NCBI GenBank assembly: GCA_916700875.1
Contig: CAKAKS010000060.1
Span: forward strand, 34,625,511-34,689,510
DNA length: 64,000 nt
Reading direction: 5' to 3'
DNA from: Sebastes aleutianus
Lineage: Eukaryota > Chordata > Actinopteri > Perciformes > Sebastidae
Position 1 is the stretch's first letter. Each line of letters starts with the position of its first letter. Shown in pieces: positions 11,761 through 24,128 of this stretch. Both the position numbers and the translations under genes were made by a program. The notes beneath the pieces were generated by a model. It saw nothing but the letters and a program-made list of their open reading frames with translations. It made no database searches and had not been told where the DNA came from.

Positions 11761-14612
11761 TTACTAATAATAATATGAATAAATTATAATTTATACATAA
11801 TTTTGTATTAATATAATTGTTTGTATAATTGTTATTTTTACTACTTCACACTTAAGTAGTAACACTAAGAAGGTACAAAATTTAAATTAATTTACAACAA
11901 CTATTTGGGTGTTATACAGCCATTAACTGAGTTGTATTTCTACTGGAATATTTAATACTTGACTCCTTCAAATTTGCATTCACATACAACTAAACTGCAT
12001 TCTGAATGACGTTTTGAGGGAAACATATCTTCTCCTGAATGATGGTCGCAGTTTTAAACACAAAAAAAACACAACAAAACTACTCCGTTATGTTTAGTAA
12101 AAATGTCATGATTTGGCTTAAAATTAGTACGCTTGTAAGGTTATTTAAATTTTGGGTTTCAGACGGGACATGAACAGCGGTCTCCTGGGTGAACTATGTG
12201 TGACTGATTAGAAGATTAGAAACGTATTTGTGATGCAGCAGAAACAAACGTAATCTGGGAGGAAATACGTTTCCCTCGAAACATGATGACAATGCAGTAT
12301 TGCTGTATGGGAGACCCGGCTGGCACGTTAGTGTGACAAAGTAATGTTCAATTCTTATCAGTTATTTATAATAATGATAATAATAATAATAATAATAAAC
12401 AGGTCGTACAAATGTTTGATGGGAAATCCTCATAACACACGCAAATGCAACGACAACAAAAGCTCTGATAAATGTGCAGCTGTGACTCGTTGCCTCCGGG
12501 TGGTGCAGAATAGCTGCAGCTCTGACTTTCTGTGTCCTGTCGGTGGTGAGATCAACACGTCTTCATCTGCTACCATAACTCTTCTTTCCTAAAGGTGGAG
12601 CAGCTCGTAGATGTGCATGTGTAGAGTTGGTCTTACAATTTTCTGGAGAATCTGCAGCCAGTGAAATGTTAACGAGGCGGTTTGTAAGTTTGTGATTGAG
12701 TTTCAGGTGAGTTTCAGGCGAGTTTCAGGCGAGTTTCCACTAGGCGCTTTGCGTCTAAGAAACACGTCCTCTCTATGTGAACAGGCTGTTAAGTGGAAGA
12801 AGATGTTTACCTGGAAAGAGAAAAACAGCCGAGTATTGTCTCAGCCTCTGTGTTTGTCTTTAGATGGAAAAAGACAGATTTTGCTTCTTTCCCTTTTTCG
12901 GGGAAAGTGAAGTGTTGATGTTATTGTTTGTTTGGAAGATTGGAGGCTAGAGAGAGACAGGCGTCCTATTAGAAGTGTTGTTGGCTCACAGCTTTGTGTT
13001 GTACAGCAGCTCTCACAGTGGTGGCCTGGCATCAGGTGCAATATGGCTCAGTAGCACTTTGAGGAGGTATTTGGTGTCTAGCCATAAAATACTGTATCTG
13101 CTGGGAAGTGGGTAAAGCACCAAGCAGCAACGCAGAAACGCTGGGAAACAGTTATTACACTCGGCTATTCAGACACACAACTTCTGTTATTTCCTTGTGC
13201 AATGGTGTGCGTTTACTGTGTGTACTTGTGCAGCTGCGCTTCAGCGTGGCAGTGTATTTGATTTTAGTATTTCTCACCTCAGTGGTTGGCAATTTAAAAC
13301 CACCAAATGGAATATTTCAGAGCCCTTTCCTAAATTGCAGTGACACACTCGTGAGGTAATAGTCGTTCTCCAGAAAGCCCCTTTTCTGTTTCTGTTGTAC
13401 GGAGCCCGTTTCCCTTTCATCAAGCATGCAGACAAGCATAGTGGTGGGGCTGCGATTATGCTCATTCTATCAGTGTGAATTGTGAAGGTGCAGCACAGCC
13501 ATGCAGATAAAATCCTTCTCTTCGGGGACATCAATTTAAGATTTCTGTCTACTAAGGTTGCTGTCTAGGCCCTTGCAGCCATCATTGTTGTATTCCTGGT
13601 TGTGCTGATGAAAAATTATTTTCCCTTCCCTCCATATTTTATGTCTGTGGCTCCGAGTACAGCTTGTCATAGATCTAAGAGAAAAGTGCTTGGATTTCTA
13701 AAAACAAAATTACCTCTAAATATAACTCCTAAGTGCTGCAGCAGCTCTGATTTGATATGGGGGCAGACCCCGAAGATTCATGATCTGAAGGGATGACAGC
13801 AGACAAGCAACAAAAGGTTTTACTGCCGTGCACATTTCCTCTGATCAATGCTGATGTTCAACACACTCTATATTTCTAATTTCCTCTTCTCTTTCTGGAC
13901 TATATAAGATCAATACTCTAGGGAGTGTGTATGTATATCACAACAGTTTGTCTGTTGTTTGTAAGAAGTGAGGATACTTTGCAGTGAATGAAGCCTGCCA
14001 GGATGTTTGTTGACCTTTGTTTTGCTCAGTAAGGGCTCTATCTCTCCCGACGGTGCTCTGTAACGAGGCCTCGCTGATGGATATCTCCGTATCGGCTGAC
14101 TCACCTTTAAGGTCGGGTGCAAATCAATGCAGGTTTTTTTGTACTTTAACTTTGATTGCTAGGAGGGGGTGCTGTAGCCTCCCCCCCCGTTTGTGATAGG
14201 CCGTCATCATGAACAATGATGAAATGCCGCGGCGGAAGAAGAAGTGTCCTTGACTAAGCGTTCGCTACAGTCTATCGTGAGGAAATGGAGTATCAAGCAG
14301 AGAGAGAAAATAATACATGCCAAAAATAAATCAGGAAGGGGAGCTTGAAAGCGCCTTGCTCGGTAGGCTTGTGGATATTGGACTCGGGATTTGTTTGAAG
14401 AAAGATACTGTGATGTATGAAGGGTGAAAACACTTTCCGTGCGTAGATCGACTGGCGGTCCGAGCGCTGTTCAAAGACTCAAAGACTCAGACTCATTTCT
14501 ACTGCAAACTCTGAAGCTGTGCATCTTAGTATTGTTTAGTTATTCAAGTAACCGTGTGTTGATGTGACCAAACAGTGGTGGATATTTATGCATGAACAGC
14601 ATGAGTATGTGC

Positions 14613-15121
14613 TTTAAGGGAACAGTGTGTAACGTTTCGGGCAATCTATTAGCAGAACTGGAATATAATATTCATAACTGATGAAAAATGTTTTCATTAG
14701 TGTATAATCACCTGAAACTAAGAATGATTGTGTTTCTGTTAGAATGAGTCCTTCATATCTCCACAGAGAGCAGCTCCTCTTCACAGAGTCCTCCATGTTT
14801 CAACAGTAGTTCTGAACTCATGTTTTACGTTACCTGAAGGCCGCCGTAGTTCTCCGACGCGCTTGTGAATCTGCGGTAACGTGAGCCGCAGAGTGATGAA
14901 CCGTGGCACCGCCAGCCGCTATCTGACTTCTGCTGCTCCTAAAGTAGTGTTGTTATGGTATGGATGACCTCTGAGAGAGGTGAACGGCGTTACCAGGGAT
15001 TGGCACTCGGCGGCTCACGTTACTGCAGTCTTGGAAAGGGTGGAGTGAGCGGAGGGGTGTTCAGCTGGTTGCAATCTGCAACCACAGCACTAGATGCCAC
15101 CACATCCTACAGACTGCACAT
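14613..15121. repeat. Dispersed teleost repeat ('ttaagggaacagtgtgtaac' family)
   Basis: Starts 'tttaagggaacagtgtgtaa' and ends with 'ccacatcctacagactgcac', which is weakly inverted relative to the start. The internal phrases 'catta gtgtataatcacctgaaa' and 'ctgaaggccgccgtagttct' are familiar from fish genomes. No protein is encoded. Probably a non-autonomous DNA transposon. Confidence 0.55.
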
Positions 15122-16552
15122 GTGAGTCATATAGTACACACATTGGTGATGGTTTATACGCAGACTCTTGCATCCTTAGACTCTCACTATTAATTACACA
15201 TACATGATTTTTACATAGACGTATCTATATGCTCCTTTTCCCTTTCTTATGTATGGTATATTTAAGAACATATACAGTATCTATATGACTCAGAGAATAA
15301 GGTGTATATTATTTATATCTTCTCACACACACTGTTTGTGTCAGAGAAGTCCCTTACTGCAAGTCTAAGTTAACTTTAAAGACTTTTTGGGGATTCTGAG
15401 ACTCAGCACAAGTCTTTACTTAACATTATTATCTTTAAAGGTGCTAAATTCCATATCCAGAGCATTAATACAGCAGCAAACAACTATTGTCTATGTAAAG
15501 ATATAAGGAGGAATGTCTACCTGAGCAGAGAGTGAAGTCGCTCCATCACTCTGTGTGTAGTAATCCGAGCTTCTCCGTTCTTTGTTGACATTGTCGGTCC
15601 GGCCACGCGTGACTTTCAGTGCATGTGAGCGTGCCCCACTGGCTAGCTCACGGCCGCCGCTCTGCACGGCTCTCATACGGCTGTTACGGCTGATAATGCC
15701 GTCCATAAACCACGGAAGCTCCACGGGGGCCACGGGGGCCACGGCCCGGGTAACTTTTGAAGTCTAATATAATATTTTTATGAACAAAAGCCTGAATTGT
15801 ATCTGTGGTTTATCCCAAAACTTTCTCTTTAAAAGAGCCAAATGATATCGGTCACCATCACCAGCTCCCACTGACTGCTGCACGCAATCTGACTTACAAC
15901 CTATCACGTGAGTTGATTATCAACGACTCTGTTTCAGAACCATAGACAGAGTGTTTGTTGTGTGTAGGTGGTGTTTGTTGTGTGTAGAGGGTGCGTGTAC
16001 AGGTAGGTGCAGTCTGTAGTCTGTAGTGCTGAAGCGGAGTGGAGGATCAATAGACAGAACATGGTTTCTTAGTTTGGTTTCGGAGCACTGAAAGCACAAA
16101 CAGCCGTCTCGAGGCGCCTCATCCTGATCTGACAGAGAATCGTTCATAAATTTAAAATATAGCACTCTGATAGAGCTACATTCTAAAGTGAGTGCTAATA
16201 AATGTATTCTTTGATTTAGAAACAGAAGCCTAATGCTAAAAACACAGGTGTATTAATCTACTTCGATGGCAGACTCTGGTTGAAAAGTCCTAATAAAGCT
16301 TAAACACAGTAGTAATGATACAGTACATCTAGCAGTGTGCAGTAGGAGATCACTCTCCGCTCTTTAAAGAGAAGAAGTGTAATACCCCTGAAACATCAAC
16401 ATGTCATGAGTGTGTGTCAGAGCTCAGAGTCCACCTCTTCTCTCTGTGGTCTCGAGGCTCGGTGCATGACTCAGACGTGCACACACGCTGGCCACAATAA
16501 CACCAGAGGTATTATTACACAGTGATATATATCCAGGTGTGTCTGGTACGGC

Positions 16553-16722
16553 CGGAGCTCAGGTGGTGGAGCGGGTTGGCCATTAGTCATATGGTGGCTC
16601 TTCTTCTCCATTTGTTGAAGTGTCCTTGAGCAAGACAACCAACTCCAGATGTGTGTGTGTGTATAAGAAAGTAAGTCGCTTGGGTCAAAAGCATCTGCCA
16701 AATGACCCGATGCAATGTAATG
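16553..16722 (+). repeat. tRNA-related SINE-like repeat, degraded
   Basis: The head, 'gagctcaggtggtggagcgg', resembles an RNA polymerase III A box (GGTGGTGGAGCGG). The expected B box about 40 bases on is lost. The middle, 'tgaagtgtccttgagcaaga', and the tail, with 'aagtcgcttgggtcaaaagc' and 'tctgccaaatgac', are phrases found in a widespread teleost repeat. It is an old fossil, not an active gene. Confidence 0.5.
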
Positions 16723-18142
16723 GTACAGTTTGACGATGTAGCATCCTTTCTGTTGTTGTAGTTCATTTACAGCGTCCAACAGACCTCGCCAAATGTCCTC
16801 ACAAAGAGCCCTGCAGCTGATGTCCTCTTGCTGTTCTGTTTGTCTGCACATCACAATGTTCAGACATGAAGAACCCAAGAAATCTGCCCTTCACAACCTA
16901 AATGCCACTTTGAGAAAAACATGTATTGTTGCTCCATTAATGCATGAAGTTGACGCCGACTGGTTCCAACGGGGGGCGCTACAACATTTCTTTTATTGCC
17001 AGTTCATTGAATGGCGTTAATCAGGGCACAAAAGCTTTCATTTCAATATTACTGCAATTGCTCTAAGCCACAGGGTTTTGTTAGATTAGATAAACCTTAT
17101 TGTCTTGTTGAAAAAATAGTTTTGGACATGCAGGCTGCCACATAAATTGGGGACAATAGACAGTCGATAAAAGACAAACACAGCACAATAGACAGAGAGA
17201 TAAACTCAATACAGTTTAAGGACAATATAGCAAATGGAACACAATAAATTTGCCAAACTACGTGCTGTAAGTGCTGCAGTCTCTCCTCAGATTCAACAGT
17301 TTCACTGCCTGGGGGAGGGGGCGGGGGGGAGAGAAAGGAGTTTGTCTACCAGTTAAATCTACCCTGCGAGATCCTGAAGCAATTACCTGAAGGGAGCAGG
17401 TCAAACTGTGAATGTTTATTCTCCGAGCCCATTTAATCACGGTCTGTTCAAAAATAGTCGATTGGGATGGGCAATCTTTCAAACCCATCAGCAATCATCC
17501 ATTACCCAACGGCCTGTTTGTCACTCATAATAATTTGGATGGCAGTAAATGACTCCTCCTCCCTCCCTCTCTCCCTGCTGCACATAATCATTTCTCTTTA
17601 TGGCCTCGGCTGCAAATCTGCATTAATAGAGGAGGACAACATATTGGCTGTTTACTTCTTTAGGGGGCACCTATCCCTTCAAACACTGACTTATGCACTG
17701 GAAATCTGAAATGTTGTCTCTCATAAACCTTAAATAATTAATTTAGCCTGCAACAAATTCTATTATCGATATGATGCATCATGTATTTTGTTTTCAGAAA
17801 TCAATCTCATTCTCCCTGCACGCCGCGTACAGCACCGGGGTTCATTACCTGCTTCATTTTGCTCAGAAAAAATCTCTGTTTTCACCGGGCGAAGAAGAGA
17901 GAATCACATTCTTATTTCACCCTTTGCATTAGTGAGAAGCTCTGCAAGGCCAACAGCACGTATAAACGTGCATGTACTCACACACAACACGCACACGTTC
18001 AATACAGACTGACGAAGAGACAAACTCCTTCAGAAGTCTCATCAGGGTGGGAGGCAACTGCCATTTTCCTGTCTGCGTTTTGCTCAGCAAGCATAACAAT
18101 CAGTTCTAAGCATCGGAGGTGTGGGGCGGTGGAAACGTGCTA

Positions 18143-18144
<2 letters not shown>

Positions 18145-18185
<41 letters not shown>

Positions 18186-18191
18186 GTGTGT

Positions 18192-18222
<31 letters not shown>
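18145..18222. repeat. TG microsatellite with CG interruptions
   Basis: About 38 TG units interrupted by several GC dinucleotides ('tgcgtg'). Confidence 0.93.
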
Positions 18223-19114
18223 AAAGGTCAGGGGTAACTGTAACTGTCTGAGGAACAGCTGGGACTGTTCCTGAGCTGTCTGTCAGCCGGCCCGGCTGCC
18301 TGCTGAGGCCCCGTGTTTTTTTTTCCAGACTTGTGCGTTATGATACTGATTCATTTTTCTGAACCACATTTCCCCCACTGTGCAATCACAGCATGTTGTT
18401 AATTTGGTTTCTCATCACAATTTATGGTCGGTGTTGCAGCGTGGCGCTAACACGGGGTCGGAGAAAAAACCCCGGGGAGCGCGCTTTACAATTGAAGTGA
18501 TGATGGAGGTTGGAACTCTAAGTGATGACAGTGGGATTCAGACTGTAGGTGTTCGTGGTAAATGGCTTTAATGCACGCCGTCTCTCCTGCACAACGTTGT
18601 CGTTTTCTCTTTGAAGTAACAAGAGGAACGATTACAACAATGTTCTTTTTATAGATGCAGCTTTTGTGGAGATGACAGTGCTTAACACGTTACAAGCTCA
18701 TGTGATTCACAGCTTTGAAAAGGGGGGATTGTAATTCATAATGGATAGATTACAGGGAAAAAATGAAAAAACAAGGGGGCAATAGATGGGGAGGGGGGGG
18801 TTGGTGGCTGAAGAGAGGTTGAGAGAGGACGAGGTGAGAGAGTTGCAGCGATGCTGAAGGATGAGAGGAATACATAGATCTGAGGGGGAGAAAGAGGGAG
18901 AGAGAGAAGGAGGCGGAAAGAGGGAAATAAATATCTCGGCAATGAGCATCTGTTCTGTCATCTTCAGGACATCAGAACAATCAGACACGCAAACATTGCT
19001 AAGCAGTTCACACAAACGGCATTACTCTGAACATTAGTTATCTAATGCTTGACAAACACTGACATATTCCAGGGACCGGGACTAATAGAGATCTATGGGG
19101 GCCGTCCTCGCTGG

Positions 19115-19590
19115 AGCTCTACACTGGGCGATACCAGAGAGTGGCCAATAGAAGGACAGAGGATGCTGTGGCATGTCTCCTTCACACTGTCCTCCAACAC
19201 CTGACTCCTCTTTAGAGATATGAACTCTTCCTTTAATACTAACCAACGGTATCCGATGCTCAGCAAACTTTACCACTTCCACGTTCCACCTCTCCTCATC
19301 CGCTGGGTCCACAGTTTCCTTAGTGACAGGCAGTCAGGGTGGGTCCCACTACGCCCCCCATCATTACCGTCAACACCGGAGCCTCCCAAGGCTGTGTTTC
19401 TTTCCTATACACTACACCAATGACTGTCTTAGCCCCTCTTCCACCTACCAACAATCCAGCGGTGCTGTCACCTCCTCCTCAACGTCACCAAGATGAAGGA
19501 GCTCATCGCTGACACCCGCAATAAACTCACCACCCATCCTTGCTACACGTCCATCAACGGCCAGCCAGCGGAGACGCTGGAGAGCTTTAG
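19115..19590 (+). pseudogene. LINE reverse-transcriptase fragment (L2/Rex1-like), broken
   Basis: Several reverse-transcriptase phrases of CR1/L2/Rex-type LINEs appear in order but in different frames. 'ANRRTEDAVACLLHTVL' lies near 19144-19195, 'WVHSFLSDRQ' near 19303-19332, 'VNTGASQGCV' (normally NTGxPQGCVLSP) near 19369-19400, and 'LLNVTKMKELIADTRN' near 19475-19525. At least two frameshifts and stop codons separate them, and the catalytic YADD region is missing. It is a 5'-truncated, internally deleted fossil. The exact clade is uncertain. Confidence 0.75.
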
Positions 19591-19619
19591 AGGTGCTTAA
19601 CGGGAAATTCCGAGCGTAT

Positions 19620-19900
19620 TTGACCTCTCAGCGGCTCTCAACACGGCGACGGCTGAGCCAGCGGCTCGCAGCGAATGGTGCTAACAGCGCCAACAACAGT
19701 GCTGATGAAGCTAACAGGTTTTACCTGGGGGGGGGAGAACGCTAAATAATGCTCCAGAATTCCGCTAAATTTTGGCGAGGAAAAACTAGCATGGCCATGT
19801 TCAAAGGGGTCCCCTCGACCTTTGACCTCAAGATCTGTGAATGAAAACATTCTCAGATCCAATGACACTAAATGGAGTATTTATTTGAATGAGAAAGTGA
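19620..19900 (+). mobile_element. Truncated copy of the 8.4-kb hAT-like family
   Basis: The stretch at 19740-19840 ('taaataatgctcca', 'attttggcgaggaaaaact', 'catggccatgttcaaagggg') matches the minus strand of about 8640-8730 with few differences. Both termini are missing. The neighbouring part (19620-19735) includes 'cagcggctctcaacacggcg', whose origin is unclear. Confidence 0.6.
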
Positions 19901-20611
19901 TGTCGGAGTCGGAGCTGCTCCAGTGAGGAGATATGACCTGAATACTTTGGGTTCATGATGGCAGGCAGTGATGGGTGAGGGGAAGCTGAATATTAATGTG
20001 GCTGACGCTGGTATAAAACATATTTATAGCCCAGTTTGTCATTTATTTGGGAAGGTGGTCCTCTGAATTGTTTTATTAATCAGAAGTGGGCCTCAAGTTC
20101 CAAAAGGTTGAGCAGCGAGTCTGTAACAGACGTTGTGTTGTTGTTATGTTCTGGTTTGGTTTCTACCTCGTTCTGAGTGTTATCTCGTTGAACACACTGT
20201 GAAAACAAATGTCCTCTATGAATGAATCTGATACAAGAGAACCACACATGAAAGCAGTAATACCTGACCTTCTAAAGGTGTGGGGGTCACACAGGGTTTA
20301 GGAGCTCCTCTCTGAGCTCTCAACCAGGATTGATTCAGCTTTATGAATACATAATAATAATACAATAATGTGTGGTAACGTCACCACAACTCAAGTCTAC
20401 ACGTAGTTAACTTGGTTATACAGCAGTGATTAAAACTGCATGTTTTAACAGTCTCACTCTAACAGACATCACATAAAGAGCAGCGGCGTTCGCTGGTTTA
20501 CCATTACCTGAATTACACAAGAATTGATTTTGTGGGATGAATTACAGTGCATTACTTCTCATAGGTATAACTTACAGTGTATGAGAGCAGCCTGAAAGGG
20601 TTAGTAGTAAT

Positions 20612-20900
20612 CGTTGACGTTTAAAGAGGTATTCCAGTGATTTAGTTTCGCCATTTCTATACAAATTAGGGGACTCAAGAGACGGAAAGGGGAGCAAAGA
20701 GATGTCCTGACTTTTAGTCGCTGGTGTTCCAAAACACTGGATCCTGTTTCCCACAATGCATCTGAATAGCATCTTTCATTAAACAACCTGCGTCCTATGC
20801 CCACTTCTATCAAACCCCACACCTCCGTTAGTGACACAGACTTTCCGTTATACTGTAAAGCCTGAAGCCCAAACTGAGATAATCCTGATGAGCTTTTATT
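20612..20900. repeat. Probable dispersed repeat ('aaagaggtattccagtgatt')
   Basis: The phrases 'gaggtattccagtgatttag', 'atgtcctgacttttagtc' and 'cacaatgcatctgaatagc' are reminiscent of a dispersed teleost repeat. Termini are not defined, and no protein is encoded. Confidence 0.35.
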
Positions 20901-23552
20901 AATCAGGTTGTTTTCTTTCAGCCTTCATGAAGCTCCATCCGGAGACAGACTGTAGGAGACGTTCTTTAACTGTTTCCGGCTGCGTAGCACCTTGTAAAAG
21001 TTCCCTGAATACATCTTTGTCACCGTTACTGATCTTTAGTCAGTGTATCATCATGTGGTCATGGCCGGGTGAAATGTAGTTTTTGAAAAGTCTATTCATA
21101 ATTATGCTCATAAAAATGGAAGAGGTGACTTTCCAAGATAAACAATAGACTGAAGCCGTACATCAGTATTCAAATAGTGTGTTGTTGTGCATTTCTGCCC
21201 TCATAATGATCTGATCCTTCTGCTTTCACTGAAGTGAATTAAGTCTGAACGCTAGCCTTGAACTACAGCTGCAGCTGCAGGTGGGCTCGCTGTCAGTAAT
21301 GGACACGTCTTCCTCAAACCTCTTTTTCAAGGCCGTTTTAAATAGTCCGTGTGGGCGTGGATCATTCTGTCTCAAAGTGCTCTTCATTAGCTCTAACTTT
21401 TCTTTTTAAACTGTGTTACAGTCAAACTGCTTTTAGTCGGAAACACAATCAAAACGTCGCCGCTGTAGGAGAATCTGTCGGTGGCTCTTCTGGTGACAGC
21501 TTTGTGAAAATGAAGGCAGTGTGGATGAGACATCTACAGGCTCTATTTCACTTCATTAAATTCAAGAATGTGGGACAACTTCTGGCAGATGATCAGTGAA
21601 AATAGAAACAAAAGCCTCTATGTACAAGACCACCAAGCAATGACAAACATCAGTAGCTGTTGGTCAAACACGCTTCTACAGTCATACCAACAACTCTGTT
21701 GGATCAGTGAAGAGGGCTGTCCTGGTAAATCTGATATTCCTGAGTGCACTTGAAAGCAGCAATAATGCACGGCGTCACAGGTTGGATCCTGTTGACCCTG
21801 TAGGCGGCGCAGCAATGCTGCAAAATGTGCCATGATTACCCTGTTTGCTCAATGGTGGCGGGAAGAATTGCAACTTAGACATGCGACAAACCATGGCGAT
21901 ATTCCCCCCCCCCAACTGCATTTAAAGCAGCAGCTCATCACCAGACACAACATCATAAACCTGTATGGGCATGATATATGTATATATCCATAAGTGGATC
22001 TATAAGAAGGTCAGGCCACTTGATCAGTGGATACAGGAGGAATGAATGGGTCAGCTATCTGGAGATACACTGTACTGTCAGGGACTCGGGGTCAGGACCG
22101 AGTACCTGACCTGTGAGGATAATATCCTGAAGGTATTGCAAGATGTAAAGATTGAGGGGAAATGTTCCAGAGAATTATCATATTTGTGATAACAGAGTTG
22201 TTTTTTGTGTGTGTGAAATACAAACAGCTGCGAGGCTTTGTCCAGAACTAATGTAACAGCCTGACAAGAGGGAAATTAATTGTCAGTTTGTCTCAAGAGT
22301 TTAACATTTTGTTTGCTCACATCAATTTATAAGAAGGCGTGCATCTCATCAGGACAAATCACTACTGTTTTTCATCTGTTTCAGATGCATAGCTGCCAAG
22401 TCATCTGTGGGTTTCTTCCCACATACTGTGTGTGTGCACTGTATGGCCGACACTATGGAAAACATCCTTTACCTACCGAGTGTGAAAAGCTAATTACACT
22501 GGGAGTAAATTGTGGGGGGGTAAACCATGCATCTTAATTAAGTTTGCATTTCATTAGACAACGTGCAAGATAGCCTCAAATAAAATGGCAGACAGTGTGA
22601 CAGTGTGCACGGGAGCGTGCTCATGCATTGTTTGTGTTAAGTGTGGGAGCGAGTATAATCCTGGATGTGGAAGAATAGGTGTGATTGTGAGAGAAAGCAG
22701 GGTGCTGTAAACGTCTGTGCATGAGCGAGACAGATTATATTTGTATGTGTTTCAGTTGGAGTTCCTTAGCTGCCGTTGTTCATTTACATTAACAGCACAA
22801 AGGTTAGCCGAGCAATCAGATACTTGTAGTTTGAGAATGATAGTATAATGCTTAACCTAATATGTCAAGGGTATTGATTTTGAGCAGTGCCAGTGCAGCG
22901 AAGGTGCAGAGAGATATACAGTATGTTGTGTGGGCTGTGAAACACAGTGTTAAGGGCTTGTGGCACCAAGTTGGAAGACCTTGCTTGCTGCTTGTCTCTG
23001 AGGCTCTCTGACCCACTGGAGAGAAGAAGTGGGCAGTAATGATACATCACTGGCTTTTTGTTCGATACAACATCGAAAAACAGCCCTCAATTATGCATTC
23101 CTCTTCCATAATGACAGCGGTATTTGTTACAGCCTATTCTGTCTGTAATTTGAAGAGGACCTGAAAACATAAATGGAAGCGTAAAACGTGGCTCTTATTC
23201 AGACGCTTGCCAGGTTTTTCCTCACAGCTTCTGCCAGCTGAGTACAATGTGGATTTTACCAACAGTTTGTTCTCAGTTGAAGAAATATTGCACCTGGACA
23301 GCATGAACACAGTTGTTACAATAAAAATGATACTTGGAATAGCATCTGTACGGGCCTAAAAGTTTTAAAGCCAGTCTGTTTGTTTATTGCTGCTTGGATG
23401 CGTGAGCGCCAGGAAAAATTAAGTACTCTTTCTGTACAATTTCCTCCCTTTGTTCCATGTGTTGAAGAGCATTTTATTTAGTTATCTCTTCAACTGAGTC
23501 ACACACACTCACTGTGAGTTTGATAATGACTGTGTTCTCCTCTCTCTTCCAG

Positions 23553-23775
23553 GTTTCATCCATACCTGCGGAGGCACTTTAAAAGGGAGGAACGGGACGA
23601 TAGAAAGCCCCGGCTTTCCATACGGATATCCAAACGGAGCGAACTGTACCTGGGTGATTGTTGCCGAGGAGGGCAGCAGGATTCATATAGTTTTTCAATC
23701 TTTTGCTGTGGAGGAGGAATATGACTTTTTATCTTTGTATGACGGGCATCCGCACCCGGCTAACTTCAGGACGAG
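23553..23775 (+). CDS. csmd3: csmd3 coding exon 2: first part of CUB domain 1
   Basis: Encodes residues 58-131 and two bases of codon 132. CUB domains are about 110-residue beta-sandwich modules that bind ligands, often through calcium. The domain starts at Cys63 (CGGTLKGRNGTIESPGFPYG), with the partner Cys89 in NCTW. The third and fourth cysteines of many CUBs are absent, as is usual in this family. Typical features follow: FQSF at 105-108, Glu111-113, and DFLSLYDG at 115-122, whose acidic residues fit a calcium site. N-glycosylation sequons lie at Asn71 (NGT) and Asn88 (NCT). The acceptor is tctcttccag and the donor ag|gtaagg, giving phase 1 in and phase 2 out. The sequence is very close to CSMD3 of other vertebrates as I remember it. 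Confidence 0.95.
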
Positions 23776-24128
23776 GTAAGGAAGCGGCCCTGGAGCCGTG
23801 CACCTTGAAGTGTTTAAAGGCTGGCAGGCAGGGGACGGGGAGTAGGAGGGAGGGAAGCCTTCAATGGGAGGTTCATCTTTAATGTACACATGACAAAGAC
23901 TCTTGTCAGGCGAGTCAGGCAGCAGTGGGGATTGGACTGTTTCCACTATTTTCTGACGTGCAGAATTGAAATGCACTCACAAAACTGTAGAAGGTTCTGA
24001 TTTGGATTTTACATGTGAAAAGCTCATTTCAACCAACTTGAAAATATATTTCTATTACATTAAATCAAACAGACTTTAAACATAACAATATTTATTTATA
24101 AATGCGTGTAGAATGTTTGAAACTCTGG

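Larger units (their letters stand above)
4822..23552 (+). other. csmd3: csmd3 intron 1 (18.7 kb)
   Basis: Begins gtacga and ends with the pyrimidine-rich acceptor tctcttccag. No coding exon is visible on either strand. Contents listed separately: GT microsatellites, a hAT-like element with a minisatellite, a minus-strand LTR with internal flank, a LINE fragment, a SINE-like repeat and several dispersed elements. The remaining stretches (about 5.9-8.4, 11.8-14.6, 15.1-16.5, 16.7-18.1 and 20.9-23.5 kb) are AT-rich unique-looking sequence in which I see nothing definite. A 9-bp unit, 'ggtttactg', is tandemly repeated three times near 4942-4970. Confidence 0.85.

Noticed and set aside
16471..16878. 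135-residue minus-strand open frame
   Set aside because: It overlaps a SINE-like repeat and has no recognisable domain.
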